A DNA stretch of 64,000 nucleotides from Vermamoeba vermiformis (lineage: Eukaryota > Tubulinea > Echinamoebida), in the NCBI GenBank assembly GCA_045837725.1, contig JBEWZL010000095.1:62001-126000 (forward strand). Direction: 5' to 3'. Both the position numbers and the translations under genes were made by a program. Every line of letters begins with the position of its first letter. The stretch's first letter is position 1. This document shows, piece by piece, positions 22,804 to 36,169 of the stretch. Below the pieces are notes generated by a model. The model was not told the origin of the DNA, made no database searches, and saw only the letters and a list, made by a program, of their open reading frames with translations.

Positions 22804-25552
22804 CTAAGCAATCAAATCGGTGTACGCTTCAATCATGTGCTGCACCATGACGGTGTAGTTCTGAACGTAGATTGGATTTTGAGCGCGCAACATGTTGGGT
22901 GTCATAACAATAGCCAAGGCCTTGGCGCTCATCTTGGTCGTTTCCAGTTGCGCTGCAGCTGCGTGCAGTAAGCGGAGCACGTGAAGTAGCAGCACACGGT
23001 GGGATTGTGGCAGTTGTTGTATCAACTCCTTATAACGTGCTAGCTTTGCTGCGTCATCAGCGATACCTAGAACGAGATGTAAATACACGTGCAGGGATAA
23101 ACTCAGTAACTTACGCTTGGTAGAGTTCCACTCTTGCAACAATTTGTGAGTGAAAAGCGGATCCGGCAGCTCTTGTAAATAGAGTTTCAGAAGGTTGATC
23201 GCGTCGTTAATATTATCAACAGAGCTCCAATCAAAATCCATTCCGCGATCAATTGTCATTCTCAGCTGCGCGAGGCTAACATTTGAGCTCGGAATTCTGA
23301 ACAAGCCCTCGGGCAAGTCTGCACAAAGGATCAGCTAAATTGTCGTGCGACCGATGAGTTATGATCTTACTTGTATAACGAGCATCAATATAATCGAGTA
23401 GCTGTTCAACGAATATCGGCAATGTCTTGCCATCACGTTTGGCCAAGGTCTCCAAGTCAGCACCAAAGACACGAGGAGCTAGCAGTGACGGTCAATAACA
23501 ATTACACCATAATAAGGTCGCACTTACATCCAATGGCCATGCAGTAGTCCGTGGCACAGCACAACTGCGTGAACAAATATCCCGACAAGTTAGTGACACG
23601 TGTCGGCTCAAATTTGATTTCAGTGCTCTCAATCGCTGACGTCTCTTCGCTGTCACCCGACATGAGCGTGAAGTTGAAGCCCAAGCGACCTCCTTCGTAC
23701 TTGCCCCAAGTCCACACGAATCCGAATTCTGTCCAGACGTTAGTTGATGCAACAAGTGTGCTTTGTATTAAAATTACCGTCAATGGCCGCAACGTGCTGA
23801 GGACCAGCAGCAATATCTTTAATAATGAACTCCTTGTCGTTGTGGATAAATTTAATTTTCGTGGCAAACTCAAACTTGGCGATCTTGGGACCCAAGCCAA
23901 TCATGCCTCGCTGATTGCTGCCCCAGCCATGCACTTTGCCCTGCTCTGTAATATCATTAGCTTGAGAATAAGAAACATATTGACGGACGTACCAGTGAGA
24001 ATAAGCACGTGGCTTTCATCGCATATCAGCTTGGCAATCTTGCCGTCAGGATCCTCGTCGATTCTAAACAGCTGTTCTTTGTACGTCTTGCCGTCGATAA
24101 ACTTGCCCCACACGAGCATAATATTGTCTAGTATAATTAGTACTCGATGCGAAGTGTAGCGTTGTGCACATACCATGAGCCACAATCGTGTAGTTAGGTC
24201 CGCAGCCGACGACTTGGACGAATGACAAGTGATTTGTGTCACTGCTGTTGAGGTGTTTCTTGAAGTGCAACGGCTTCGCTACAATTGTAAATCGATCTTT
24301 GTCGTCTTTGTGGCCGAGTTGTTTGTTCTCGTTCAGACCAAGTGTGAACACGACGTAATTCTTTTGATCGTCGTGCATATCTACTTGAGCAACAAATGCG
24401 CAGTGCCCAAGGCCAAGTGCGACGTGTAAGATTTCAATGGGTGCTATCATCTTGTTGTTGTCCAAAAAGAAGTGGATCTCGCGAGGCTCGAGGTACTCCA
24501 TCTTAGCGATAGCTGTGCTCAATGTTCCCCATAACCACACGCGGCCTAATATCATGTCAGCAATGAATTGATTTGAAATTTTCTCGTTACCATTTCGCGT
24601 GATGCAGCCTTGTGTCGGTCCACAATAAATTTTAGCGCTGAATTCGTGGTTGTTAATGTTGTCGTTGTTCCAATGATTAGAGTCACCCCAAGGGCTATTG
24701 ATTTTAGTGGGAACGAGCATTGACTTGGTAGTACCGTTGCCCAATTGTCCTAATCATTCAATCGATTAAGTAATGAAACTAGTGTGGATCTACAAATGTT
24801 TCATTTTTCGAACGATTATTCGTTGCAGAAATTATTGTGAGATTTCAATTGATTGTTCGACCAATAGAAATGTCTGTGCGTACCAAAGTTATTTCTACCC
24901 CATGTATATATCTCATCGTTATCTGTGTTGAAAATTGTTAATAAAGAAATCAATTAAATAAGTTAATTTGTACCTGTCAGAACGACTTTGAAATCAGATC
25001 CGCAAGCAATCTGCTTGACATTTAAATGTGCATTCTTGAGTTCTTCTGGCTCGTGGAAATCTTTGCCGTGGCCCCACATGTACACGCTAGGTTTTCGGAA
25101 AACAGGTGCATCTGCCTCTGTCATTGTAAAAATCAGAATAACAATTTTAATGGTGTTTATGATTAATATAAAATAGGTTTTGAACAAAGGCGATGAAAGA
25201 AAATGCTAACAAATTTTTAAAAAATTAATTAACTCTAGGCGGGAAAATCTACGATCTAGCAACGACTAGTGAGGACATTATTGATTCTTCTTAAGTCCTT
25301 ACCTGATAAATATATGTGCACCACATCACCATTATGCAGCTGACTTTTAATCGTTGGAAGATCAAGCACGTTCGCAACTCGATTGGTGCGGAGGACCTTG
25401 ACATCGCCAATAATGTCAAACTCCTCTTTCAAAGTGCTGCAAAACTCGCGCGTGGTCATATTCGAGTCAATACGGAGCACCTTGTGCCACTCCTTGTATT
25501 TAGCCGTGATCTGGACCTGATTCAAAACTTCAATATGGTCATCGTGCTCCAT
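22804..25552 (-). CDS. RCC1-repeat / RhoGAP fusion protein with a ubiquitin-fold-like N-terminus
   Basis: The N-terminal exon (25552-25306, MEHDDHIEVLNQVQITAKYK...) has a ubiquitin/RBD-like pattern. It joins in phase (S-E-A-D-A-P) to RCC1-type blades: VYMWGHG, IYTWGRNNFG, RVWLWGTL, VFTLGLNENKQLGH, IMLVWGKF, VHGWGSNQRGMIGLG, FVWTWGKYEGGRLG. The last exons form a RhoGAP domain with the arginine finger in EGLFRIPSSN, LKLYLQELPDPLFTH and LAIVMTPNMLR, ending at the domain. RCC1 propellers bind GTPases or act as scaffolds; RhoGAP stimulates GTP hydrolysis by Rho/Rac. The RCC1 part could alternatively start at its own ATG (about 25122, MTEADAP), making the N-terminal exon a separate gene. The RCC1-RhoGAP joint itself is spliced in frame. 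Confidence 0.8.
23594..23605. repeat. Near-exact TGACACGTGTC palindrome inside an RCC1-RhoGAP exon
   Basis: 11 of 12 bases match. The reverse strand continues into CACTAAC, as in the intronic copies, although this copy is coding. Confidence 0.6.
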
Positions 25553-25833
25553 TGTTGCTCTTGTTACAATTTAATTAAATTAAAACAATTCATGCACGAC
25601 AAATAAATGATTCGCTCCCAAATTTGGTCCTCGCAAAAAAACACTAAAATTTCCGCTTTCTTGAAGCACGTGATTTTGCTGCGTACTCGTTCATTTGGGG
25701 AGAATTATCCACGGTAATGTTTCGAAATTGACGTCGATTCAGCTAATTCGAGCGATAAAGCTAGTTTAATCGCTTCTTAAATTATTAAAAGAGCCACGCT
25801 TTTATAAGTCCTCCAATCAACTACATACAGCTA

Positions 25834-27243
25834 CTACAAACTAGTTGAACGTTTTCTTCTTCGAAAGATACCCTTTGGCTTGTTCTTTGCGAAGTGCCAT
25901 GTAAATTCAACTGGTGGTTCGACGACGGGTGTAACCAGGGTACTCGGAGCTTTGTATTGCTGTTCTCGCGTTCTTTTCTGACCAACAGTTGCCATCGCCA
26001 AATTGTACTTGTCGGCTTCTTGCTGCAAATAACCTGGCAGTCGCGACACGAACACGCAGTAGCGATACCAATCTGAGTCTTCTATGATATTGAATTGACC
26101 TATCAATTGTTTCTGGAGCGTTCTCTCCTGCGTACTCCACATCCACGTGACATTCACTCGCGGTCCTTCATTGTTGATAGCCAATACATTGTGCTCGATG
26201 CTCGGATACTTGTTCATCGCGTAAGTTAAAGCGCATGCACCAGAAAGCTCTAGCCTTGGGGAAATTCCATTTTCATGAACTACGTCCACGGGGTAATAGT
26301 CGCACAATATTGGAGTGATGTTCGGATTGCCCTGCTTTACGAATGATAGTGTCCTTCCGGACCCACTTAAAGCGTGCGGAGCTGAGGCGAAAGTCTTCAA
26401 CCCACTCAGAATAGATCTTGGTCTCTGACAATAGGTCGCACTCCGATCCAAAATTGGGGCGCATAAACTTACTGGGATAAGTTAGTATAAATAGGTTATG
26501 ACAAATAACTTACTCTGAAACCAAGTCAAACTCCTCATCCATGTTATGCACTAGCAACATATTTTTGAATATTGGCAAATAGAGATATGCCTGAACTATG
26601 GATGAGGACGCTCTATCAATTAATAGTACGTACACTCCAACGGTAGCCACTGCCGGAGAGCAAAGAGTTTGCCATAGTCGCGTCAAAGCGAGACACTTGA
26701 GACCAGTACATCATCTTTGGACCTCCAAGTTCACGATCGCTTTCAAAGTAAGGACTCTATTCTTCATTAATACAGTATTACTAGTCCATCTAATACTCAC
26801 CAGAACCTCTTCAACATCAACTGGCCAGCGAAACACTCTGCCTAACCGATCTCTTAGCCCCTCTGGAAAGCAGAAGCCAGGCAGTTGCTCGTTGAACACA
26901 GTACCTGCTCCTATGCTCGAAGGTATATCTCTTAATGTAGCAGACATGCAAAATAGATTTCGTGTAGCAGTGGAGGAGTTCGTTACAAATGCGGATCCTC
27001 TGAAAAAATAATTATTAGCCTTCGCCAATTTCCTTTTGTTCGATTTACTTACAAGGCGCTCTCTTTAGGCGCAAAATAAACTTTTTCCGGGCTAGCGAAT
27101 GAATTTCTAGGTGCAAATGGCTCCGCTGACAGATCAACGTTATTTAAATTTGTTTTGTTAAAACTCGTGCACATACAATCATAATACGGCGCCTGAGCCT
27201 GACCGGAATAGTTCATATAAATAGGTGGCAGCATGGAGTTCAT
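25834..27243 (-). CDS. Unrecognised protein, with a reading-frame break
   Basis: About six exons starting MNSMLPPIYMNYSGQAQAPY. Joins are in phase through FRWPVDVEEVL, SPYFESDRELGGPKMM, SRFDATMANSLLSGSGYRW, MDEEFDLVSDKFMRPNFG and RLSSARFKWVRKDT. There the frame (open to 26273) stops looking coding, and the sensible sequence continues in another frame (LSFVKQGNPNITPILCDYY, then LELSGACALTYAMNKYPS) to a basic end (KGIFRRRKRSTSL). No GT-AG intron lies at the switch near 26350-26370. It is either a genuine one-base lesion, an assembly error or programmed frameshifting. I do not recognise the family. Confidence 0.55.
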
Positions 27244-27386
27244 TTTGTGTTTGTGTTGCTCTGTTTGAAGTTTGTTATGAATGACAAAAAACGACTTTGC
27301 AGCTACACCTACTTAATCCAATAAGCTTAATTTATTAACAATGATTACAATATAAATATATCAGCGTCAATGTTATTAATACTCCC

Positions 27387-28829
27387 TTAATTCTTGACGA
27401 TTTCAATGGCAATTTTTCCTCGGGTATGACCTAAAAACTTTAGAATCTGTTTCTCAACCGTATAATACTTTAAATACATACCAGTGTTCACTTGATCTAC
27501 AGCATGGCGCACATTTTCCATGGGCACAACCTCTTGGACAATTGGCTTAAGTTTGCCCTCATCTACTAGGCGGCTAATAGTCTCCAAGTCCTTGCCGCTG
27601 CCAGTAGTCATCATGATGTGGAAATGAATGTCTTGCACCACGAGCAGCTTGCCCTTGGTGTAAGTGGTGGCCAAGAGACCCTTGCCAAGTGAGCCAGGTT
27701 GAATAGTGATGAAGTGACCGTCCTTCTTAATCACAGTGTATGCTTTGTTCCACTCCTCGCGCTTGCCAACACAATCGTAGATAATATCGACCGGATCGTT
27801 CTTCAAGACCTGACACGCAGATTAGCTCCGTATCACTCGGCATCCATTGTCTTACCTCAGCAAAGTCCTCAGTCGTGTAGTCAATCGCACGATCAACACC
27901 GAGCTCTTGTTCTAAGAACTCTTTGTTCTTTGAGGAGCACGTGGCGTACACCTTGGATGCGCCAATAGCCCTACGCGTTAAGTGTTAATGCTGGTCCAAC
28001 TACTGTTAGATTAGCACTTACTTGGCGATCTGAATAGCCATAGTGCCAGTACCACCTGCACCACCGATCACCAACACGCTGTGACCATAGTGGAACTTGC
28101 ATTTGTACACGAGAGCTTGGAACGAAGTCAAAGCAACCATGGGCAATGTAGCAGCTTGAGTGTGCGCTATAATACTATATTAGGGAAATGTATTATTGCG
28201 ACGGTCACTTACTGATCGTCTTAGGTTTCAAGCAAAGCTCGCGCTCTTTGAGAATGGCAAACTCAGCCCAAGTACCAATGCGACGGGGACTAGCCATGCC
28301 AAAGACCTCATCGCCAGGCTTGAACTTGGTCACACCTGAGCCAACTTTTTCGACGACACCGCTCACCTACGTACCGGTCAGACTTGAAACGAAAAAGTAT
28401 GACCGAAGATCTTACATCGAAACCGCATCTTGCAGGAAGCTTTCTCCATAATACGTAAGAATATAAGCCTATATTGTATTTAATAAAGGTAGCCGGTTGT
28501 ATTAGAAGTGAAACGAACCTTCAATCATTTTCACGTCGACCGGATTCACTGAACTAGCGTGAACTCGCACCAAAATTTCCTCGCTGGCTAAAATAGAAAT
28601 ATTTAGTATTTTTGTAGATTTATGTACGTTAATCTTCTGCCACTTCGGAAAATTGAAAATTTCAGAATATTTTTTAATTTACCAACCGAAGTTATTGCTA
28701 AAACTAAATAAGATGCAAGATTTTATTTCAACAATAATTACCTAATTTTGCTGGAACTGGCACACTTTGAATATCTAATTGATCAGAAGATCCAAACTTT
28801 TTCACTACCACTGCATTCATAGCCTCCAT
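27387..28829 (-). CDS. Medium-chain dehydrogenase/reductase, quinone-oxidoreductase type
   Basis: About seven exons starting MEAMNAVVVKKFGSSDQLDI. The GroES-like N-terminal domain has ILVRVHASSVNPVDVKM and GVTKFKPGDEVFGMASP. The Rossmann fold has HSVLVIGGAGGTGTMAIQIA (G-x-G-G-x-G), then YATCSSKNKEFLEQELGVDR and DIIYDCVGK. The end is GHTRGKIAIEIVKN. The catalytic zinc ligands of alcohol dehydrogenases are absent, so it belongs to the zinc-free NADPH-dependent quinone/enone reductases (compare RTN4IP1 and plant AOR). The substrate is unknown. Confidence 0.85.
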
Positions 28830-29018
28830 ATTGCTTGTGTTAACAATAAAAAATCAACGGTGTGATATCACGTAACAAGGGTAGTGTTATTAATTGTAAA
28901 GAGAATTGAAAAATGAAATTTTGCTTTCGAAAGCAAAACCGACAAATCGCGACGCCACTATTAATGTACAGATTTCGTTTACTATTTTACAATTTGTATT
29001 ATATGTACGATTATATGG

Positions 29019-32000
29019 TTACGGCGCGGCGATGTCCAGCGTGTCATTCTCGTTCTTCAGTTGTGCTGCAGAGGCCTCACTGTTCGACGCACTGTCCCCC
29101 TTGGGTGCCGTGCTCTTGTCGTCACTCAATGCACTGGCAATGCTGTTGGACATTGAGCTAGCTGGACTCACGTCTAGGCGTTTTTCGGTTTTCTTCTTGG
29201 CTTGGTCCTCGTCGTCCTCAGCCACGAGATCCATCTTTCGTGGACTGTTGACAATGACTATGTTGTTCAGTGAACGTGACCGTGACTTGCTCCTGAACCT
29301 GTCGCGGAAGTATTCTGTCGGTGGACCAAGGAAGTCTTTCTTTGCATTGTCAGCTTGGCTCTTCTCTTCATTTTGGCTCTTGTCCAAGTCACTCTGTTCT
29401 TTGACTTCACCTGTCTTGCTTTCTGACTCGTCACCAACCTTCATCTGGACTTTCGGGGGCGGTGTCGGTGCCTTCTTCTTCTTTTTGCTGTCACTGCTAG
29501 ATGATCCACTGCGCTTCCTACGAGCAGGTTTGGGAGGCAGTTCAGGCTTGTCTGCGTTGCGCAACTCATCAAGCGTGTCTTTGCTCAAGGTGGCCGATGA
29601 AATTGTGTTGAACTTGAATGACTCCTCATCGCGATGACTTGACAGCTTGCGCGAGCGCGGAGAATCAAATAACGTTGACGCAAATGACTGAGGTGACGCT
29701 TTAGCAAAGGCCAAGGACCGCGGCGAAATGAAGGTCATCAATTCTTTGGTCGGTTGATCAACGTTTGACTCGATCTTCGAGGAGCCAGTCATTTCGGTTG
29801 ACGTTCGCTTCAACTTGCCGGTCTTTGACCCGCGTCTAGACCTGGACTCAGATTTGTCTTTCTGTGGCTCATCGAATATTTTCTGCAGAGTTTGTGGTGC
29901 TGAATTGGCGAGGTTGACGGACATTGGTCGTGCTTTTGCACTTGGCATGGCAGGTCCAGTAGAGACCAACCGACTTCTCTTCTCTTTCACGGGCGAGGTG
30001 TGCTCGTCATATTTGCTAGCCACTTCGTTAATCTTCTCGATGATGTTGGTGGAAACATCATCTGAGTTGTCTCCTCGCAGCGCTGGCACGTGCTTCTTCA
30101 AGGTCTGTTGTACAATTGCGTCGAATTGACGAGGTTTGAAATCAATATTTAGCTGTTGCGCAAACTCTCCAGCGGTGTTCTCGAGCTCCTTGATGCGGTT
30201 GTGCATTTGTACGAGACAGTGGACCAGCATCTCGTTCTCGGTAGCTGCTGTAACACCAAGTTGACGTAGTTCGTGGATAGCTGCAAATCGTGTTAGCGCG
30301 CTATAGTAGATACCCTCTTCACGGTAACTTACTTTCCAACATATCTTGCGGCTCCAATTTTTTCTTTTTACTTGAGCCCGTTGAGTCCTTCCTCTTCGGC
30401 GCTGCTTCTTCAAAGCCTTCCTTATCGCCCGTGGAGTCAATGCGCTCGAGTTTAGACTCATCTCTGTCCATTAACTGTTTCATCTTCTTGCGGAAATCTT
30501 TGAAGTTTCTCATCGAAGCACGCGCAGTCTTCAAATTACCAGTACTACTCGCTCGCATCTCATCGCTCTCTTCTTCCGACAAATTACTTCTAGCACTACG
30601 CATGGAAGCAGGACTCTCTTTTACATTCGATGAGGAATGTTTGTAATCCGTGTAGAGCTTTTTTGCGATCAAGGAAAATTTGGAAGTCCAAGTCTGTTTG
30701 TCATCACGAGTCAGCGCGTAAAACTTCGGTTTGTGTTCGACAACGCGACCATCTGATTTCTTCTTCTCGTAGATGAGTTGAAAGCTGTTCTCCTCGGGGA
30801 TGTTAGCGCCCTCGGCGAGCACTAATAGCTTTCGGCCAGCTTCAAAATTGACTCGTTTCTAAAAAATAAGTTAAAATTTTAATAATTAGTAATGAATTAT
30901 ACGTACCTGAATCGTATAAAATGGCTCTGTAAACTCTGCATCAGTCTTGGGTCTGTTGATGAAATAGCACAGCAACAAGAAGTCGCTGAACAAGATGCCC
31001 CAAGGTTTGACGCCCTTTTTAGATTTGCCGTAATAGTCTGTGACTAATGAGCCTTGGTGAATCAAATCGCGGTCTTTTTGCACGAGCCCGAGCTGTTCGC
31101 CGCCAATAATCTTCTTTTGAATGTCGCTCAACCGGTGCACATTTTGAACAGATCGAGTACGTTCGTTGACTATCTCGACAATCTCTTTCATCATTCCGAG
31201 GGCCTTTGTAATATTCTCGTTGTCTGGATCCTCTTTAGGAGTTCTTTTTAATAATTCGCCGAGCAGTAGTGGGTACTTGGTAATCCGTTGCTAATATTGG
31301 CAATCGTTAATAATAGTTGCCAAAAATTATTCCGCGGTTATAATATCCTTACCATAGGTGCCATTATAAAACTATCTAAGCCTAGCTGTCTACACCGCGG
31401 GTGATCGAAACACTTCTCTAGAAACTGGTCGAACTCTTTGTACTTAGTTGAAAATTCTTTTAATCGCACGTTGGCCATTGATTGAGTGCTGCAATAGATT
31501 CCATATAGCTTCAATGTATCTGCTTTTTCTACGAATACTCTTCCATAATTTCCATCGCTCGTTTTCAATCCCTGCAATAATCCGCATTTTAAATATTTTT
31601 AAATTGGATTAATACGCGTGGCACATACCTCATAAAGCTTTTCATTTACAGCCAACAATGCTAAAAATAATCGTTAGTCGCCAATTACAATCGTCGGTGC
31701 ATACGTGTCAGTGTGCGCAGTTATTCAATAAATCGAACAAAAAATTAAACCAGGTAAATTGTGATTCATGCTTATATCTTAATTAATCGCTTACATTCTA
31801 CGTTGGAAAATAGTCGAGTAACTTCTTGAGTTGAGAGTAACTTCTTCTCTAGGATCGGCGTTTTGAACACCTATTTTTATAATTAGAGAGCGAAATCAGA
31901 CATAAAAATAACGATTAAAATAAACTTTATCACGCTTAGGACGTATAATTTGCTAATAATTTGATTTATCGATGGATGTATACGTAGGGCACGATGTTAT

Positions 32001-32315
32001 CTCGCTATTATCTCGCGCCGAGTTTACCGTGTGAATAAAATTAAAAAGCAAAGCAAAGTAATATCTAATACATGCATGATTAGAATAATTTGGTGCCACA
32101 AACTTTATGCTGAAAAAAATACGCAGTATTATAAAAATTGGTCGTGTACCATCCGGAATTTAAAAATTCATTACTAATTCATGCTATATTACCTCTATTA
32201 GAATTTTGAGATCTTCAAGATAATGTTCCTCCGTAATTAGTATCTCTTGTAAGATCTGTTTTTGTTGATCAGTCTTTGGAGATTGAGCAGCTGCCGCTGT
32301 TTCGTCTTGGCTCAT
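29019..32315 (-). CDS. DH-PH Rho guanine-nucleotide exchange factor
   Basis: About eight exons starting MSQDETAAAAQSPKTDQQKQ. The DH domain begins with the conserved EILITEEHYLEDLKILIE (CR1) and contains FIMAPMQRITKYPLLLGELL (CR3). The PH domain follows (DLIHQGSLV, WGILFSDFLLLCYF, FYALTRDDKQTWTSKFSLIA). A Ser/Lys/Arg-rich linker, a coiled coil (ATENEMLVHCLVQMHNRIKE) and a long disordered, SP- and K-rich tail ending NENDTLDIAAP complete it. It activates Rho/Rac at membranes; many SP sites in the tail suggest phospho-regulation. Divergent from the XRN gene 272 bp away. Confidence 0.9.
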
Positions 32316-32587
32316 TGTTGTTTGTCAATTTGCGTTTTCTGTCATATCTCATCGGCCTTTGTTGTATCGTCGCGGTCTATACTTACTCGAATAGTGGCAA
32401 ACTCAACGGCCAGCCGTTTCGCCCAGGTCATATCGCCAAAAAAATTGGCGAGACAAAAACACAGGCTGGTTCCGCGCAGTTTCTCTTTGCACAATAAGCT
32501 CTTTTGTGATTAAAACACACGATCGTAATAGGAGGATCATCCCTACAAAGAAGAATTACAAATAGGAATTTTCAAGCTGAAGACTAG
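32316..32587. promoter_or_regulatory. Divergent promoter region, RhoGEF / XRN
   Basis: 272 bp between opposed start codons; no single motif stands out. Confidence 0.4.
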
Positions 32588-35500
32588 ATGGGAATCAAAG
32601 GCTTTACCACGTACGTTGTAGCTCCGTGAAGTGCATCAAATATCATTGTTTTCCTACAAATATTACTTAAACAATCGAGCAGTGCCCGCTGTTATGAAAA
32701 TTTTCGAAATTGCCTCGATCAACTCGAAATAATGTTCAAAACCGACCTATCCGACCAATAATTCCTAAAAAATAGGAATATAATTAGATTAGTATTTTAC
32801 AAAATATCTAATACTTACTATCTCTCCAGATGGTTTCTCAAGAATTTCCCTTTCGTTGCCTCAATTATCCAACGCAATGCCAACAAAACACGATTTTTTG
32901 ACCACATTTACATCGATCTGAATCAATTGATTCATCTTTGTGCTCGTAGAGCTAAAAACGAGGAGCATCTATTTCTGAAAGTGTTCAAGGAGCTGGATCG
33001 CTTATTTCGCTTATGTTGCCCTCGAAAAAGTGTCTACTTGGTGTTAGACGGTCCAGGTAATCCTTTGATTATTGCAACAGCTTTTTCAAAAGATTTTGTG
33101 ACAAAGATTCGATTCGCGTGTCGTTTATGTTATTAACGAACCCTTCCACCAGCGTCAAAGGCTAAATTGTTGGAGCAAAGAAAACGAAGAAAAAAGGCAG
33201 CAGTACGTAATCTGTCCGTAATAACATAACAGGTTTAATTAAACAAATTTCCAGAGCAAGCCAAGCAAAGGCAAACAATCCTTCGATGCCTTGCAAATCA
33301 CACCGGGCACGTATTTCATGCACCGATTGAAGAATAGCTTGTGCTATTACGTGTGCAACCGACTGCAGAAGAGCAGAAGATTTGAACGCGTTAAGTTCTA
33401 CGTCTCGGGCAGTGATGTCGCAGGCGAAGGAGAAATCAAAATCGTGAATTACATTAAGAACAAGCCAGCTTATCACCGCTCTGAGGACTCGTATTTGATT
33501 GTCGGAACTGACGCCGATCTTATTTTGCTAGGTAAGCCATTGTCGTTTGTCCCCGAAAGAGTTCATCACTAATATCACAATAGGCTTGTGCGTTGATGAA
33601 CGCAATGTGTTTGTGATGGCTGAACGAGTGCACGAGTACTTCTTGCTGAGCGTGTCGCGATTGCGCCGTTACTTTGAAAACTCGCTCAGCACAAAACCTC
33701 GTGATGAGAACACAATCAATACAACGGGCTCATCGCACTTGGACTTTGTTTTGCTCTCGTTTATGATGGGCAATGACTACTTGCCCAAATTCAAAGGCGC
33801 ATCATTGCCTAAGTTGTGGCCCAGATACATTACGCTGAAGCGCGGTGAATTCGCTGATGCATTTTTGTACAACCCATCGGCCGAGACATTCAACATTCCC
33901 TTCTTACAAGCCCTCATGACACGTCCTCGCCGCGACAAAAAAGACGATCAGAATGCCACTGAACAAAAGACTGATGGCGCAGTGTCAGCCGAGCCTGCCA
34001 ATAACGGTGCCAATAACAACAATGTCAATGCGAACAACGCTGACGACCTTGATGCCACTGCCGATGATAACGTCAATGAAGATGAAGGCGACGAGGAGAA
34101 GCAAGGTGATGTGCCTGAAATGACAGCCAAAGATGAAGCTGAAGTCCGTCAATGGATCGAAACTCATGGCGTTCAAATGACCGATGATATTCTCGAAGCT
34201 GAGGTATGAATAATTTGATTCCATTTGTCGTTACGCTAACCTACTCTACTAGCTGGACTCTGATAACGATGATATTGTTGAGTCTTCGTCGTCTGACGAG
34301 GTGTTCGATGAAGAATTCGACGATGGTGAGTATTCGAAATAGCGCTTAACCACGCTAACCGTCATTACAGAAGTGGTTGTCTATGGCTCTAATTGGCAAT
34401 TCCAAAAGAGTGAACCACGACCAAGAAGAGAACCACTCAGTCGCGAAGAGCGCGATGAACAAGCTCTCCTGATGGTGCAAAAATATCTTGAAGGTCTTTT
34501 GTGGTGTCTATACACTTATACTAAGTACGTTCTTATACTAATAATGAGCCACGATTAACATCTCACAGGGGAGCGTGCGCTGACTACGACTGGCACTTTG
34601 AGTACCCCTTTGCACCGGGCGTGAGAGACTTGAACTACTTCGTGTACTCGGCTACTCAATCACGTATGCAGCTGTTAATTGCAGTCAAGTTAGTGTCTAA
34701 CTTCTTGCACAGCCAATTTAACGAAGAACATAAGAACGCCACACATCTCACGTGACAAAGGACCATTGCCTCCTTACAAATTCTCGTTGAGTGTGTTGCC
34801 TTATAATGCTAGTCCTTATTTGCCTGCACCTATCAGACGTAAGTATCGTAACCCAACGATTCGTTGTTCTAACTATCTACAGCCTTGATGGAACCAAACG
34901 GTGCACTCGGAGAACTATTCCACCTCGATCAAAAATTTGTTGATACCGAGAAAATTGACGCTGAGGTGTCAAAGATTCCCTTAGATCAATTCAGTGCTGA
35001 GGAGCTCAAATTCATCAACTTCTCACACGTCTCGCGATTCGAAAACCAATTCGGACCCAAAGGCCAGCATAACAGCAAGAGAAAGTTCAACTTCCGAGAC
35101 TTTGACACGGTGCCATTCCCGCCCTCGCCAAAACTCAACCCAATTGAGCCATACACCCGCTTGACGTAAGACTTTATTATCCTCAACATAATCTTGCCCC
35201 TAACTAACTCGCACATTAGATGCACGGAGGTTGATAACACATTGAAACCAGTGGTGCATAATAACACTCAACGACCTCCCAATCAACCCAGTCCACGCAA
35301 CAACAGACGAGGCGGACAAGGTGGACAGTATGTGCCGAAACAGCAGGCAGCGCAGACCAACAACGCAGCACCTCAGCCCGTACAATCATCGAACACGAAC
35401 AATAACTCGAGTGCTCGTGGTCGCAACAACAACAACAGATACACGCGCAAACAAGCACAGCCGCATAACAACAACACCAACAATAGTGCTGCTAATCAAC

Positions 35501-35891
35501 AGCCCTCGATCTCTATCCGTACATCAGAGACTATTATGCAAGTTCCTGTTAACCCAGCCAATGACTATGGTTACACGCCTTATGTACGAGTAAGTTGTGC
35601 CGCACTCCATTCTCCGCATGTTCTGACCAAACTTCGCAGCCACCAAACACTATTGCCGTCAATCCTGTAGAGGCCTTCATCGCTCAACAGCAATTCTTGA
35701 TGGCCAATAACTTGCCACCCGTGCCCTGGACCAGCCAACCGATCTATCCCATGAATTACAACACGATGGTTTCGCCTCAAGAGCAGTACTACAACAATTT
35801 GATGGCGCAATATCAAAACGCATTTTTCAATAATTTGATGCGTGATCTAAATAATAGCCAGTCTCAAGAACAATCACAGCCACCTAAATAA
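32588..35891 (+). CDS. XRN-family 5'-3' exoribonuclease
   Basis: About twelve exons. A short first exon (MGIKGFTTW) joins FLKNFPFVASIIQRNANKTR and FDHIYIDLNQLIHLC, the XRN N-terminal signature with its metal-binding aspartate. Later blocks are YLVLDGPASKAK, LLEQRKRRKKAA, ITPGTYFMHRLKNSLCYY, VSGSDVAGEGEIKIVNYI, YLIVGTDADLILLGL, FVLLSFMMGNDYLP, and in the second conserved region GLLWCLYTYTKGACADYDWH. A Lys/Asp/Asn-rich insert splits the two regions. The C-terminus is Asn/Gln/Arg-rich with RGG-like stretches and no further domain. XRNs degrade 5'-monophosphate RNA; the missing XRN1 C-terminal domains and shorter length resemble the XRN2 or trypanosomatid XRN type. Confidence 0.88.
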
Positions 35892-36169
35892 TAATTTGAG
35901 ACGAAGCTTTGCGTAAATAAAGATCGGATTTCGTCGTTCCGAGCTTCAATAAGCCACTGAAAGCGAGCTTGTTACTTTGTAGAGGACGTTTCAAAATCTT
36001 GACACACCGATTGGTATGTTTCCTTGTGTTGCAGGTGTCCGTTAGCCTAACCAATCGTGTTTTCAATTGGCCGATAATCTCGCCCAGAAAATCTCGCGGT
36101 TTGGAGCTCCACAGCGAAAGTTTTCAATTTCTGTTTAGAACAGCTTTTAGCCACAAAACAACACACAAG

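Noticed and set aside
24229-24429. Plus-strand frame inside the RCC1-RhoGAP gene
   Set aside because: It is a shadow; the minus strand encodes RCC1 blades here.
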